Shown: positions 11,076-20,379, numbered from the stretch's first letter. The stretch is 63,998 bases of DNA from Saccharopolyspora sp. NFXS83 (GCF_026241095.1 NZ_JAPFGB010000037.1:1-63998), one strand, 5' to 3'. Numbers and translations: made by a program. Notes: generated by a model from the sequence alone, not told the origin.

Positions 11076-11927
11076 GGTAGCCGATCACGCCGCCGCGTGG
11101 GATGACACCACGGCGACCGGTCGCGTTCCGGTGCGCGGGAGGCCGGTCGGAGCGCTTCTTCGACCCGACGCGGCGGCGACGTCCGCACCTGTGGACAAAC
11201 CTGTGGACAACGCAGCGCAATTCCCGTGCAATTGCGACCGGAGAAACCGCGACTCGCCGGGAAGAATCTTCACCACCTGCGAAAACGCGCGAGGTAGCGG
11301 CGCCGCGGAAACGAACCGACGAGAATGCCCGCCTTTCGCACGCGCGTCGAACCCTGGTCCCGGACCCCGCGAAGCCGCACGAGCAACTGCTCAATTTCTA
11401 GTGAAAATCCCATACCGCCGAACGAGTGAATCGACGCCGCTCTTGACACGAGAGCGGATCCATGCGAGGAAGCTCCGGTCGAGCCCGCCGGCCACCCCAG
11501 GTCGTCCCTGCAGCCCGAAAAGCAGCGCTGAGCTGCGATTTCGCCCCGAAAATCGGCCCCGCCCACACCTCGCGGACACCGGAAGCACCGCTCTCGCCCG
11601 CCGAATCGCACGCGGACGGCGGGAACGGGACACCTGGCTACGACAGGTAGGCAGCACGCATCGTTTCAGTGACTCACCGTGATCATTCTGGCCCTGAGCA
11701 GGACAAGGGCTACCGAAAGTCACTAGTCAAGCGTGTTGCGCCTCACGTAATGTAACTCTTTCAGAGTAATCGCCGCCGCCAAATGGAGCCCATCCAGAAG
11801 GTCGCAGCAGGCGGCAAGTTGGCGGCTTGTTTGAACGCTTCCGCGCTTCTAGTTTTTCACCTGTATGGGTCTTGCATATTTGATCATTAGCCCCATAACT
11901 CGTCTATTGGCCTGCGGGAGGCACACC
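11076..11927. other. Long non-coding stretch upstream of the repeat-protein gene
   Basis: About 850 bases hold no protein-like frame on either strand; the open frames there are rich in Arg/Pro/Ser and lack ribosome binding sites. Notable content: two DnaA-box-like TGTGGACAA sites at 11190-11198 and 11202-11210, and a less GC-rich 3' third (from about 11680) with promoter-like sequences. This gap lies inside a gene block that is otherwise tightly packed. Confidence 0.6.
11827..11900 (+). promoter_or_regulatory. Candidate promoters of the GVRISG repeat gene
   Basis: Two sigma-70-like arrangements lie just upstream of the ATG at 11928. The first is TTGTTT (11827-11832), a 17-base spacer and TAGTTT (11850-11855). 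The second is TTGCAT (11872-11877), a 17-base spacer and ATAACT (11895-11900). Either would give a short leader with the GGGAGG ribosome binding site at 11916-11921. This is pattern matching only. Confidence 0.3.
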
Positions 11928-12914
11928 ATGTCGATCATCGAAACCGCCGCTCAGCGTAATGTTGTCACCAATTCCTTCGATGCGCAGCCCCTTCTTGAAC
12001 ACGGTGCGCACACAGCCAGTGGCGTGCGGATCAGCGGCGGCCATCGCGGCGTGCGGATCAGCGGTACCGACCGCGGTGTGCGGATCAGCGGCGAGCAGCG
12101 CGGAGTCCGCATCAGCGCGCAGGCAGGCGTCCGGATCAGCGGCCGGCAGGGCGTGCGGATCAGTTCCCTTGATCGAGGTGTCCGGATCAGCGGCGCGGAC
12201 AGGGGTGTTCGCATCAGCGGTGACCAGCGCGGCGTGCGGATCAGCGGCCAGGAACGCGGAGTCCGGATCAGCGGGCAGAAGCACGGCGTGCGGATCAGCG
12301 GCGAGGACCGCGGAGTCCGCATCAGCGGCACCGAGCGCGGCGTCCGCATCAGCGGCGACCAGCGCGGAGTCCGCATCAGCGGCGAGCACGGGCCGAACAG
12401 CCCCGTCGGGCGTCACGGAGTCCGCATCAGCTCGCGACACGGCGTCGGCATCAGCGGGCAGGAACGCGGAGTCCGGATCAGCGGTGACCAGCGCGGCGTC
12501 CGCATCAGCGGTCAGGAAAGCGGCGTCCGCATCAGCGGCGAGCACGGGCCGAACAGCCCTGTCTCGCATCACGGAGTCCGCATCAGCGGGCACGACCGCG
12601 GGGTGCGGATCAGCGGTGAGCAGCGCGGCGTGCGCATCAGCTGCGCGGACCGCGGAGTCCGGATCAGCGGGCGGCACGGCGTGCGCATCAGCGGTACCGG
12701 ACGCGGTGTGCGGATCAGCGGCAACCAGCGCGGCGTGCGGATCAGCGGCGAAGACCGAGGCGTCCGCATCAGCGGGCAGGAACGCGGGGTTCGGATCAGC
12801 GGTGACCAGCGCGGAGTCCGCATCAGCGGGCAGGCCGGAGTCCGCATCAGCGGGCAGGAACGCGGCGTGCGCATCAGTGGGCGCAGTGCCGATCAGCTCG
12901 CCGCGGTGGCCTGA
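11928..12914 (+). CDS. Tandem GVRISG nonapeptide repeat protein, unknown family
   Basis: The start is the ATG at 11928, seven bases after GGGAGG. The 328-residue protein has a 31-residue leader (MSIIETAAQRNVVTNSFDAQ, then PLLEHGAHTAS), 31 repeats of GVRISGxxR, and a short tail RSADQLAAVA. Twenty-three repeats are 9 residues, five are 8, and two (14 and 19) carry an 8-residue insert with GEHGPNSPV; the last merges into the tail. GVRIS is nearly invariant; positions 7-8 are mostly D/E/Q. There is no aromatic residue in the repeats and a single Cys. About two Arg and one acid per repeat make it strongly basic. All length changes are multiples of three, and Val and Arg codons vary at third positions, which supports this frame. 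Alternating V and I suggest short beta strands with glycine turns, so a beta-solenoid or fibre is plausible. No signal peptide or modifying enzyme is seen. Function is unknown; I know no described family like it. Confidence 0.8.
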   Translation: MSIIETAAQRNVVTNSFDAQPLLEHGAHTASGVRISGGHRGVRISGTDRGVRISGEQRGVRISAQAGVRISGRQGVRISSLDRGVRISGADRGVRISGDQRGVRISGQERGVRISGQKHGVRISGEDRGVRISGTERGVRISGDQRGVRISGEHGPNSPVGRHGVRISSRHGVGISGQERGVRISGDQRGVRISGQESGVRISGEHGPNSPVSHHGVRISGHDRGVRISGEQRGVRISCADRGVRISGRHGVRISGTGRGVRISGNQRGVRISGEDRGVRISGQERGVRISGDQRGVRISGQAGVRISGQERGVRISGRSADQLAAVA

Positions 12915-12930
12915 CGTGCTCCCAGCAGGT

Positions 12931-13560
12931 TCACGCCGCGGACTCGCCCAGGTAGGGCAGCCACAGCGGATCGGTCTCGGACAAACCCGCGATCAGCCGC
13001 CAGTGCCTGCCGCGCGGCGCGTGCGGGGCCACCGGCAGCTGCCAGCCGAGTTCGCTGAGCGTCTTGTCGGCCTTGCGGTGGTTGCACTTGGTGCAGCACG
13101 CCACGCAGTTCTCCCACGCGTGCGGCCCGCCTCGGCTGCGGGGCACCACGTGATCGATCGTCTCGGCTCGAACGCCGCAGTACACGCAGCGATGCCCGTC
13201 GCGGTGCATCAACGCGGAGCGGGTGAGCGGAACGCGTCCCCGGTACGGAACCCGTACGAAGCTGCTCAGCCGGATCACCGAGGGCACTTCGTGGCTGCTC
13301 GTCGCCGAGTGCAGCGTCATGCCCGCCGAGTCTCCGTGGACGACCTCCGCCTTGCCGCAGACCAGCAGCACGATCGCCCTGCGCAGCGGAAGCGCGGTCA
13401 GCGGTTCGAAGGTCGTGTTGAGCAACAGCACCCGCCGCTTGCGCCACGGGGGTACCGGATCACCCGACTGCACGCAGTGCTGCGCCGGTGCCTGGCACAG
13501 CGCCGCCCGAGACGCGAGCCCCGTGGCCGCGCCTGTCCGAGTCGGTATTCGGTCGTGCAC
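12931..13560 (-). CDS. HNH endonuclease family protein
   Basis: The core matches the widespread actinobacterial HNH protein: VLLLNTTFEPLTALPLRRAI, VCGKAEVVH, VPSVIRLSSFVRVPYRGRVPL, then HRCVYCG, IDHVVPRSRGG, ENCVACCTKCNHRKADK, giving the two Cys-x2-Cys zinc pairs and the H...N...H active site. The GTG at 13560 has GGTGGAGG upstream and is preferred to a GTG at 13608. It gives an N-terminal extension of about 45 residues that is not conserved in my memory of the family. Its biological role (repair or DNA processing) is unknown. It converges on the GVRISG gene with 16 bases between stops. Confidence 0.8.
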   Translation of the reverse strand: MHDRIPTRTGAATGLASRAALCQAPAQHCVQSGDPVPPWRKRRVLLLNTTFEPLTALPLRRAIVLLVCGKAEVVHGDSAGMTLHSATSSHEVPSVIRLSSFVRVPYRGRVPLTRSALMHRDGHRCVYCGVRAETIDHVVPRSRGGPHAWENCVACCTKCNHRKADKTLSELGWQLPVAPHAPRGRHWRLIAGLSETDPLWLPYLGESAA

Positions 13561-13749
13561 GCGACCACCTCCACCGGTTGGCAAGAACCAGTCGACCACA
13601 ATCGACACCCCGAACGCACGTGTGATTCACCACGTGCTAGTCACCCGCGCCGCGGTACGAACCCGAGGTCGCGACGGTCCGGGAGAGGTCGATGAGCCGA
13701 CCGGCACCACTGGCGTCGATCGTATGGGCTCCGGTGTTGATCGTTCAGG

Positions 13750-15921
13750 GTGAATTCGGTGAACGCCGCCGCCGAACCGCCGCAGCGGGCACCCGCACCC
13801 GTATCGTCGGCGAGCGTGACGAAGGTTCAGCCGCCCCTGTCTTATCCGCACGCCGAACGCGCCGACACGGTCGACGACCTGCACGGCAGGCGGGTTCCCG
13901 ACCCGTACCGAGGCCTTGAAGACCCGGCCGACCCGACCACCGAGTCGTGGTCGGCCGCGCAGGACGAGTTCGCGCGGGCGCGACTCGACGAGCTCCCCGG
14001 ACGTGCGGAGATCGCGCGGAACTTGACGTCCCTGCTGGCAGCGGGGTCGGTGTCGGCCCCGGTGTGGCGCGCCGGGCGGGCGTTCTTCACCCGCCGCGCG
14101 CCGGGGCAGGAGTTCCCGGTGCTCTACCTGCTCGACCACGACGGTTCCGAGCGGCCGCTGCTCGACGTCACCGAGCTGGACCCGTCCGGCCTGACGACGC
14201 TGGACCGCTGGTCGCCGAGCCTGGAAGGCGACCGGCTGGCCTACCAGGTGTCGGTCGGCGGCGACGAGGAGTCGCTGCTGTACGTGCTGGACGTGACCAC
14301 CGGTGAGCTGGTCGAAGGCCCGATCGACCGCTGCCGCTACTCGTCGATCTCCTGGATGCCGGGCGGTGCCGAGTTCTTCTACGTGCGGCGGCTGCCGCCG
14401 GAAGCGGTGCCCGCGGGCGAGGAGCAGTTCCACCGCCGGGTGTGGCGACACCAGGTCGGCAACCACCCCGACGACGACCTGCTGATCCACGGCGACGGCC
14501 TGGAGCACACCTTCTACTACGACGCCCGCGTCTCCCGCGACGGCCGCTGGCTGCTGATCCACGGCAGTCCGGGCACGGCCCGGCGGGACTCGATGTGGAT
14601 CGCGGACCTGTCCGCGGGCGGCGAGCTCCGCCAGGTCATCGACACCTCGGAGGGCATCCGGGCCTCGGCGTGGGTGGAGCGCGACGGCAGGCTGTACGTG
14701 CAGACCACGCTGGACGCACCGCGCTGGCGGCTGTGCGTCACCGACCCGGAGACCCCGGAGCCCGCGCACTGGCAGGAGCTGATCCCGGAGGAGCCGGACT
14801 CGGTGCTGGAGGCGGTGCGCTGGTTCGACGACGGCACCGACGACCCGAAGCTCGCGGTGCTGCGCACCAGGCACGCGGTCTCCGACCTGGCCTTGCACGA
14901 CCCCGTCACGGGCGAGCGCACCGACGAGGTACCGCTTCCCGGCACCGGCCAGATCACGGCGCTGACCGCGGTGGACGAGGACACCGAGGGCGACCGGGAC
15001 CGGCTGTGGATCGGCTGGACCGACTTCGCCACCCCGCCGTGCGTGCAGCTCTACGCGCGGGCCTCCGGCACGACCCGGCAGGATCGGCGCGCTCCCGGTG
15101 CGGCCGAGCTGCCGGAAGTGCACGCCTCGCAGGTCGAGTACACCTCGAAGGACGGCACCACCGTCCGGATGTTCCTGCTCACGCCCACCGCGGAACCCGA
15201 TCAGCCTCGACCGGCGATGGTCACCGGCTACGGCGGGTTCTCGCTGTCGATGGAGCCCTCCTACTCCCCCACCGCGCTGGCCTGGGTCGCCGCGGGCGGG
15301 GTGTGGGCGCTGCCGTCGCTGCGCGGCGGCGGTGAGGAAGGTGAGCAGTGGCACCGCGCGGGCATGCGCGAGAGCAAGCAGAACGTCTTCGACGACTTCC
15401 ACGCCGCGGCCGAGCACCTGGTCGCCACCGGGTGGAGCTCACCCCAGCAGCTGGCGATCACCGGCGGCTCCAACGGCGGCCTGCTGGTGGGCGCGGCGCT
15501 GACGCAGCGCCCGGACCTCTACCGCGCGGTGGTGTGCTCGGCTCCGCTGCTGGACATGGTGCGGTACGAGAAGTTCCTGCTGGGCCGCACGTGGAACGAG
15601 GAGTACGGCACCGCCGACGACCCGGACGAGCTGGACTGGCTGCTGTCGTACTCGCCGTACCACGCGGTGACCGAGGGCACCGCGTACCCGTCGGTGCTGT
15701 TCACCGTCTACGAGTCGGACACGCGGGTGGATCCGAACCACGCGCGCAAGATGTGCGCGGCGCTGCAGCACGCGACCGCTTCGGACCCGGCCCGACGTCC
15801 CGTGCTGCTGCGCAGGGAGACCGAGGTAGGACATTCCGCCCGTTCCGTTTCGCGTACGGTAGGCCTGGCGACCGACCAGATCGCCTTCCTAGCGGAGGCC
15901 ACCGGGCTCCCCCTCGCCTGA
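13750..15921 (+). CDS. S9 family prolyl oligopeptidase
   Basis: From GTG 13750 the protein has 723 residues; a GTG about 66 bases later (before TKVQPPLSYP) is also possible. The N-terminal DDLHGRRVPDPYRGLED is the prolyl oligopeptidase opening; a beta-propeller region follows. The C-terminal hydrolase domain has GYGGFSLSMEPSYSP, GGVWALPSLRGGGEEGEQWH, nucleophile Ser in GGSNGG (about 573), Asp in YESDTRVDP (about 656) and His in EVGHSARS (about 694). It cleaves short peptides after proline, in the cytoplasm. It is divergent from the HNH gene. Confidence 0.92.
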   Translation: MNSVNAAAEPPQRAPAPVSSASVTKVQPPLSYPHAERADTVDDLHGRRVPDPYRGLEDPADPTTESWSAAQDEFARARLDELPGRAEIARNLTSLLAAGSVSAPVWRAGRAFFTRRAPGQEFPVLYLLDHDGSERPLLDVTELDPSGLTTLDRWSPSLEGDRLAYQVSVGGDEESLLYVLDVTTGELVEGPIDRCRYSSISWMPGGAEFFYVRRLPPEAVPAGEEQFHRRVWRHQVGNHPDDDLLIHGDGLEHTFYYDARVSRDGRWLLIHGSPGTARRDSMWIADLSAGGELRQVIDTSEGIRASAWVERDGRLYVQTTLDAPRWRLCVTDPETPEPAHWQELIPEEPDSVLEAVRWFDDGTDDPKLAVLRTRHAVSDLALHDPVTGERTDEVPLPGTGQITALTAVDEDTEGDRDRLWIGWTDFATPPCVQLYARASGTTRQDRRAPGAAELPEVHASQVEYTSKDGTTVRMFLLTPTAEPDQPRPAMVTGYGGFSLSMEPSYSPTALAWVAAGGVWALPSLRGGGEEGEQWHRAGMRESKQNVFDDFHAAAEHLVATGWSSPQQLAITGGSNGGLLVGAALTQRPDLYRAVVCSAPLLDMVRYEKFLLGRTWNEEYGTADDPDELDWLLSYSPYHAVTEGTAYPSVLFTVYESDTRVDPNHARKMCAALQHATASDPARRPVLLRRETEVGHSARSVSRTVGLATDQIAFLAEATGLPLA

Positions 15922-16111
15922 GCGGTCGCCACTTCTGACAACAGTCGCGGAAGGCACGTGCCACGTCCGGTGCGGTGCCGGCTGCGGGAGCTGCGGGCGG
16001 CGGGGCGTCCACAGCTCCCGGTCTTCAGCCGGACGGCACCTTCGACGTGGTCAGCGGCCTTCGGTGACGCGCACAGGTCGACGAAACACCCGAGCATGGA
16101 GACCCCGACCC

Positions 16112-17089
16112 ATGACACCCCCGCTGTTAACCCAGCCCAACTGCGTCCAGGACGACGGCAGCTGGTGCCAGACCGTCTTCTCCTGGACCGGCAACCAGTG
16201 GCTGGCGATGTACTCGGACCTGCTCATCGCCAAGCCGCTGAACATCTTGATGATCATCGTCATCTCGTTCTTGGCCCGCTACTTCGTGCACCGCACGATT
16301 TCCCGGCTGACCAGGGGCAACGGCGGCAAGACGCCGAAGCTGCTGGTGCCGCTGAAGGAACGCCGCAGCGATGCCGCCGGGATGGCGCTGCTCTCGGAGC
16401 GCCGCGTGCAGCGCGCCCGCACGATCGGGTCGGTGCTCAAGTCGCTGGCCTCGTTCGTGATCTTCGGCCTCGCGCTGATGTACGTGCTGAAGTCCCTGGG
16501 CATCGAGCTCGGTCCGATCCTGGCCTCCGCCGGGGTGCTGGGCGTCGCGGTGGCGTTCGGCGCGCAGAACCTGGTCCGGGACTTCCTGTCCGGGATGTTC
16601 ATGATGGTCGAGGACCAGTACGGCGTGGGCGACATCGTCGACCTCGGCGAGGCCACCGGCACCGTCGAAGCCGTCGGGCTGCGGGTCACCACGCTGCGCG
16701 ACCTCAACGGGACCGTCTGGTACGTGCGCAACGGCGAGATCCTGCGCGTCGGCAACTCCAGCCAGGGCTTCGCGGTCGCCGTCGTGGACTTCCCGATCTC
16801 GCACACGAGCTCCGTGGAGAAGGCGATGGAGGTCGCGACGCGGGTCGCCACCGAGGCCGCATCCAGGGAACCGCTGTCCAAGGACGTGATGGACCCGCCG
16901 GAGATGCTCGGCGTGGACCAGATCACCTCGGACACGATCACGCTGCGCCTGACCGTGAAGGTGCGGCCCAGCACCCAGTGGGCGGTGCAGCGCAGGCTCC
17001 GCGTGGCGATCAAGCGGGCCTACGACGACGAGGACATCCAGCCGCCCTACCCGAACGGACGGCCGCAGATCGACTCGGCCCAGGTATGA
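16112..17089 (+). CDS. MscS-type mechanosensitive ion channel
   Basis: The start is taken at ATG 16112. The 325 residues contain a first membrane helix ([18 protein letters not shown]), a second ([18 protein letters not shown]) and the pore helix region [30 protein letters not shown], followed by the cytoplasmic beta domain ([33 protein letters not shown]). This is the MscS signature. It releases solutes on hypo-osmotic shock. It precedes the globin gene on the same strand by about 30 bases. Confidence 0.9.
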   Translation: MTPPLLTQPNCVQDDGSWCQTVFSWTGNQWLAMYSDLLIAKPLNILMIIVISFLARYFVHRTISRLTRGNGGKTPKLLVPLKERRSDAAGMALLSERRVQRARTIGSVLKSLASFVIFGLALMYVLKSLGIELGPILASAGVLGVAVAFGAQNLVRDFLSGMFMMVEDQYGVGDIVDLGEATGTVEAVGLRVTTLRDLNGTVWYVRNGEILRVGNSSQGFAVAVVDFPISHTSSVEKAMEVATRVATEAASREPLSKDVMDPPEMLGVDQITSDTITLRLTVKVRPSTQWAVQRRLRVAIKRAYDDEDIQPPYPNGRPQIDSAQV

Positions 17090-17120
17090 GCACCGCCGCC
17101 GGCAGGGGAGGATGGAACGC

Positions 17121-17504
17121 GTGAGCGCACCGGAGACCTTCTACGACCAAGTCGGCGGCGAATCCACCTTCCACTTCATCGTGGCCCGGTTCTACGAGGA
17201 GGTGGCCAAGGACGAGCTGCTGCGCCCGCTGTACCCGGAGGAGGACCTGGGGCCCGCCGAGGAGCGGCTGCGGCTGTTCCTCATGCAGTACTGGGGCGGG
17301 CCGCACACCTATTCGGACCGTCGGGGCCACCCCCGGCTGCGGATGCGGCACGCACCGTTCAAGGTGGGCCCTGCGGAACGGGACGCATGGCTGCGCTGCA
17401 TGCGGATCGCGGTGGACGAGGCCGAGCTCGACGACGAGCATCACCGGCAGCTCTGGCAGTACTTGGAGATGGCGGCGCAGAGCATGATGAATTCGTGGTT
17501 CTAG
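17121..17504 (+). CDS. glbO: Group II truncated hemoglobin
   Basis: The GTG at 17121 is preferred to an ATG at 17112 because GGGGAGG abuts the latter. The 127 residues match trHb[34 protein letters not shown] (helices A-C/CD), [25 protein letters not shown] with the proximal His in RMRHAPF, then DAWLRCM with the G8 Trp, ending MMNSWF. It binds heme and O2. In mycobacteria glbO (Rv2470) occupies this same position before an alpha-glucosidase gene. Confidence 0.92.
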   Translation: MSAPETFYDQVGGESTFHFIVARFYEEVAKDELLRPLYPEEDLGPAEERLRLFLMQYWGGPHTYSDRRGHPRLRMRHAPFKVGPAERDAWLRCMRIAVDEAELDDEHHRQLWQYLEMAAQSMMNSWF

Positions 17505-17521
17505 GAGCCTGATCGTTTGTC

Positions 17522-18766
17522 ATGAACGCACCGGTGGGGGATTCGGGAGCGGCGGCGGTCGCGCCTTGGTGGCGCGATGCCGTCTTCTACCGGGTCGACC
17601 TGCGTTCGTTCGCCGACGCCAACGGTGACGGCGTGGGGGATCTCGACGGCGCCCGGCTGCGCCTGGGGTACCTGGAGCTGCTCGGTGTGGACGCGCTGTG
17701 GCTGACGGCGCTGACGGCGAGCCCGCTGACCGATCCGGAGCGCGGTCGCGGCGTCGACCCGGTGCTGGGCGAGCTGGAGTCGTTCGAGTCGCTGGTGGAC
17801 GAGGCGCACGCCGCGGGCCTGCGGGTGGCGATCGACGTGACCGCGCAGCGCGACCTGGTCGACCGGATCGGCACCGACGGGCACGAGGTGTTCGCGACGT
17901 CGGTGCGGTTCTGGCTGGACCGCGGCGTGGACGCCTTGCGGGTCGCGGTGGCTCCCGGTGCGGGCGAACCCGCGGGTGCCGCGGTCCGCGAGGTGCTGGC
18001 CAGGCTCTCGCCCATCGCGGCGGACTACCCGGGGCGCGGCATCGGGGTGCTGATCGACGAGTCGTGGTTCGACGGTTACGACGACCACGACGGCTGGGAC
18101 ATCGGCATCGATCTGCGGCTGGGCCGCACGTTGTTCGACGCGGCGGAGTTGCGCGAGGTCATCACCAGGATGCTCGCGTCAGCGGAGATGCTGGGAGTGC
18201 CCGCGGTGTGGGTCGTGACCGGCGAGGACCGGATGCATCCGGTGACGCGGTTCGGCGGTGGCGCCACCGGTGAGGCGCGGGCTCGGGCGTTGGCCCTGGT
18301 GACGCTGGGCCTGCCGGGCATCGTCGGGCTGGACACCGGTGAGGAACTGGGCCTGCCCAGCGCAGGCGGCACGCGCTCGACGTCGCCCGCGCGCGGCCCG
18401 ATGCCGTGGGAGGGCGAAGAACCGTCGTTCGGCTTCTCACCGGTGCCGGGCGGCTGGTGGCCGATGTCCTCGGAGTGGGCCTCCTACACCGTGGAAGCCC
18501 AGCTGGAGGACCCGAATTCCACGTTGTCGCTGTACCGGCGCGCGTTGGAGCTCCGCAAGGAGCATCCGGCGCTGCGCGGTGACCAGGTGTCGTGGTTCGG
18601 AGCCCCGCCCGGGTGCCTCGCGTTCCGCCGGGAACCGGGTGAGCTCACCTGCGCGTTGAACGCGTCGGCGGAACCGGTGACGTTGCCGCCGGGTGAGGTG
18701 CTGCTCTCCAGCGGCGCGCTGGAGGGCGAACGGCTGCCGCCGAACACCGCGGTGTGGCTCATCTGA
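17522..18766 (+). CDS. GH13 alpha-glucosidase-like protein lacking catalytic residues (probable pseudoenzyme)
   Basis: The 414-residue protein opens like GH13 alpha-glucosidases: WWRDAVFYRVDLRSFADANGDGVGDLDG and LGVDALWLTALTASPLTD. The stretch that normally reads PNHTS and the long loop after it are missing (VTAQRDLVDRI instead). The nucleophile region reads FWLDRGVDALRVAVAPG, where active enzymes have RVDVA, so the catalytic Asp is Ala. An Glu in IDESW and an Asp in GEDRMHPVTRFGG are in the places of the other two acids. At about 414 residues it is shorter than the usual 530 or more. It sits where aglA (Rv2471) lies in mycobacteria. Glycan binding or a lost function are both possible. Confidence 0.75.
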   Translation: MNAPVGDSGAAAVAPWWRDAVFYRVDLRSFADANGDGVGDLDGARLRLGYLELLGVDALWLTALTASPLTDPERGRGVDPVLGELESFESLVDEAHAAGLRVAIDVTAQRDLVDRIGTDGHEVFATSVRFWLDRGVDALRVAVAPGAGEPAGAAVREVLARLSPIAADYPGRGIGVLIDESWFDGYDDHDGWDIGIDLRLGRTLFDAAELREVITRMLASAEMLGVPAVWVVTGEDRMHPVTRFGGGATGEARARALALVTLGLPGIVGLDTGEELGLPSAGGTRSTSPARGPMPWEGEEPSFGFSPVPGGWWPMSSEWASYTVEAQLEDPNSTLSLYRRALELRKEHPALRGDQVSWFGAPPGCLAFRREPGELTCALNASAEPVTLPPGEVLLSSGALEGERLPPNTAVWLI

Positions 18767-19038
18767 CCCCTCCCGCGACGAGCGAGGCGCTCGCCCGACC
18801 GCAGTGCCCCACTGGGCCGTTCCCCTTGCGCTTCCGGTGCGATGAACAAATCACGGAACCGTCACCCGATCAGCCCAATCGGGCGATCGCCGGAGCGCTG
18901 GATCAGGGCGAACGCGCAGGCGGGAGCGGGTACCGGCGCCGCACCCAACGCGCCGGACGACCTTGCGGCGAGCGGGTCACGACCGGCGGGTAAGTTGTGC
19001 AACGCCCGAGTTCCGCCTTCAGTCTCTTTCAGGACGTC

Positions 19039-20355
19039 ATGACCGCAGCGAGCCCGGCACCTCGCCACGAGGCCCAGCGCCGTGATCAACGCCCCCGGAC
19101 AGCCCGCGGTAACCGGCTGCTCGGTGTGGACCTGGCCCGATTTGTCGCCATCTTCGGCATGTTCGTGATCCACTTCGGGGCGCCGTTCAGCGGCGGCTTC
19201 GTCGAGATCGGCCTGGCGCAGGCCTCCAGCGGGCGCGCGACCGCGCTGTTCACCTTCCTGGCCGGGGTCTCGCTGGCGATGCTCACCGGGCGCGGAACCC
19301 CGCTGACCGGGGCCGCGTTGCGGGACGCGCGGGTGCGGGTCGCGATCCGGGCGGTGCTGCTGCTGATCATCGGGCTGGCGCTGGCGAAGGCGACGGAAGC
19401 GACGGGCTTCCTGCTCACCGTGATCATCCCGTTCTACGGCGTGTACTTCCTGCTGTCGCTGCCGTTCCTCGGGATGGGGCCGCGCGGCACCGCCATCGCC
19501 GCCGGGGTGCTGGTGGTCGCCGGTCCGCAGGCCTCGTACCTGCTGCGCAGCATGCTCGCCGGGAACAACTCGGTGGCGGCGGCGGTGGGGGCGTTCAACT
19601 CCGTCGACCCGGGACGCCTGTTCGCCGAGCTGGGCGTGCTCGACCTGACGCTGCTGGACTTCTACCCGGCGGCGACGTACCTCGGGCTGGTGCTGGCGGG
19701 GATCACCATCGGCAGGCTCGACCTGCGCTCCCGCGCGGTGCGGCTGCGGCTGGGCATCGGCAGCGTGCTGGTGGCGGTGGTGACGTACACGACCTCGGCG
19801 CTGCTGGGGCTCGTGACGGGCCCGCTGCCGGAAGTGCTCACCGAGGGCACCGTGCCGATCGAGCACCCGGAGTTCCTGCTCGCGGCCCGCCCGCACAGCG
19901 GCTCCACCTTCGAACTGCTGGGCTCGCTGGGCGTGGCGGTGGCGATCCTGGTGCTGTGCCTGGAGCTGGCGGACCGCTTCGAACGCCCGCTGCTCCCGCT
20001 GATCAAGGCCGGGACGATGGCGCTCACCCTGTACGCGCTGCACGCGCTGGTGATGGCCTGGCAGATCGTCGTCGGCGGCTGGCCGATGAGCGGGGTTCCG
20101 GAGACGCTGGACAACCTCGCGAGCATGGGCCAGGCCGCCACGTGGATCCCGGACCTCCCGGCGTTCCCCCCGGACGGGCATCGCCCGGAGGGCATCGTCG
20201 GGCTCGTGAACACCTACATGTCGGAGCTGTTCCTGGTGTTCTCGCTGGTGTTCGCGACGATGTGGAAGCGGTTCTTCCGCCGCGGCCCGCTGGAAGGCGC
20301 GGTGAGCACCGCGGTCACCTGGTGCACCGAGCGCCTCCAGCCCCGCCGCGCCTGA
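19039..20355 (+). CDS. Multi-span membrane protein, DUF1624/heparan-alpha-glucosaminide acetyltransferase-like
   Basis: The ATG at 19039 (AGGA just upstream) is preferred to a GTG at 18997. The 438 residues begin with a basic soluble segment, then RLLGVDLARFVAIFGMFVIHFG, the opening of DUF1624-type membrane acyltransferases, followed by roughly ten membrane helices (for example VRVAIRAVLLLIIGLALAKA, FLLTVIIPFYGVYFLLSLPF, LGVAVAILVLCLEL, MALTLYALHALVMAWQIVV). It may transfer acyl groups to cell-surface glycans; no substrate can be named. It is an addition to the otherwise conserved gene order. Confidence 0.6.
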   Translation: MTAASPAPRHEAQRRDQRPRTARGNRLLGVDLARFVAIFGMFVIHFGAPFSGGFVEIGLAQASSGRATALFTFLAGVSLAMLTGRGTPLTGAALRDARVRVAIRAVLLLIIGLALAKATEATGFLLTVIIPFYGVYFLLSLPFLGMGPRGTAIAAGVLVVAGPQASYLLRSMLAGNNSVAAAVGAFNSVDPGRLFAELGVLDLTLLDFYPAATYLGLVLAGITIGRLDLRSRAVRLRLGIGSVLVAVVTYTTSALLGLVTGPLPEVLTEGTVPIEHPEFLLAARPHSGSTFELLGSLGVAVAILVLCLELADRFERPLLPLIKAGTMALTLYALHALVMAWQIVVGGWPMSGVPETLDNLASMGQAATWIPDLPAFPPDGHRPEGIVGLVNTYMSELFLVFSLVFATMWKRFFRRGPLEGAVSTAVTWCTERLQPRRA

Positions 20356-20379
20356 CCCCGGCGAGCACCGCGCGCCCGC

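Noticed and set aside
11002-11682. 226-codon plus-strand frame in the gap
   Set aside because: No ribosome binding site, biased Arg/Pro/Ser content, overlaps the ctaJ gene antisense.
11904-12677. Long minus-strand frame across the GVRISG array
   Set aside because: The 27-bp period keeps all frames open. Third-position variation and the ribosome binding site fit only the plus-strand frame.
11928-12914. CRISPR array or non-coding minisatellite
   Set aside because: Repeats are adjacent with no unique spacers, vary synonymously in one reading frame and sit behind a start signal.
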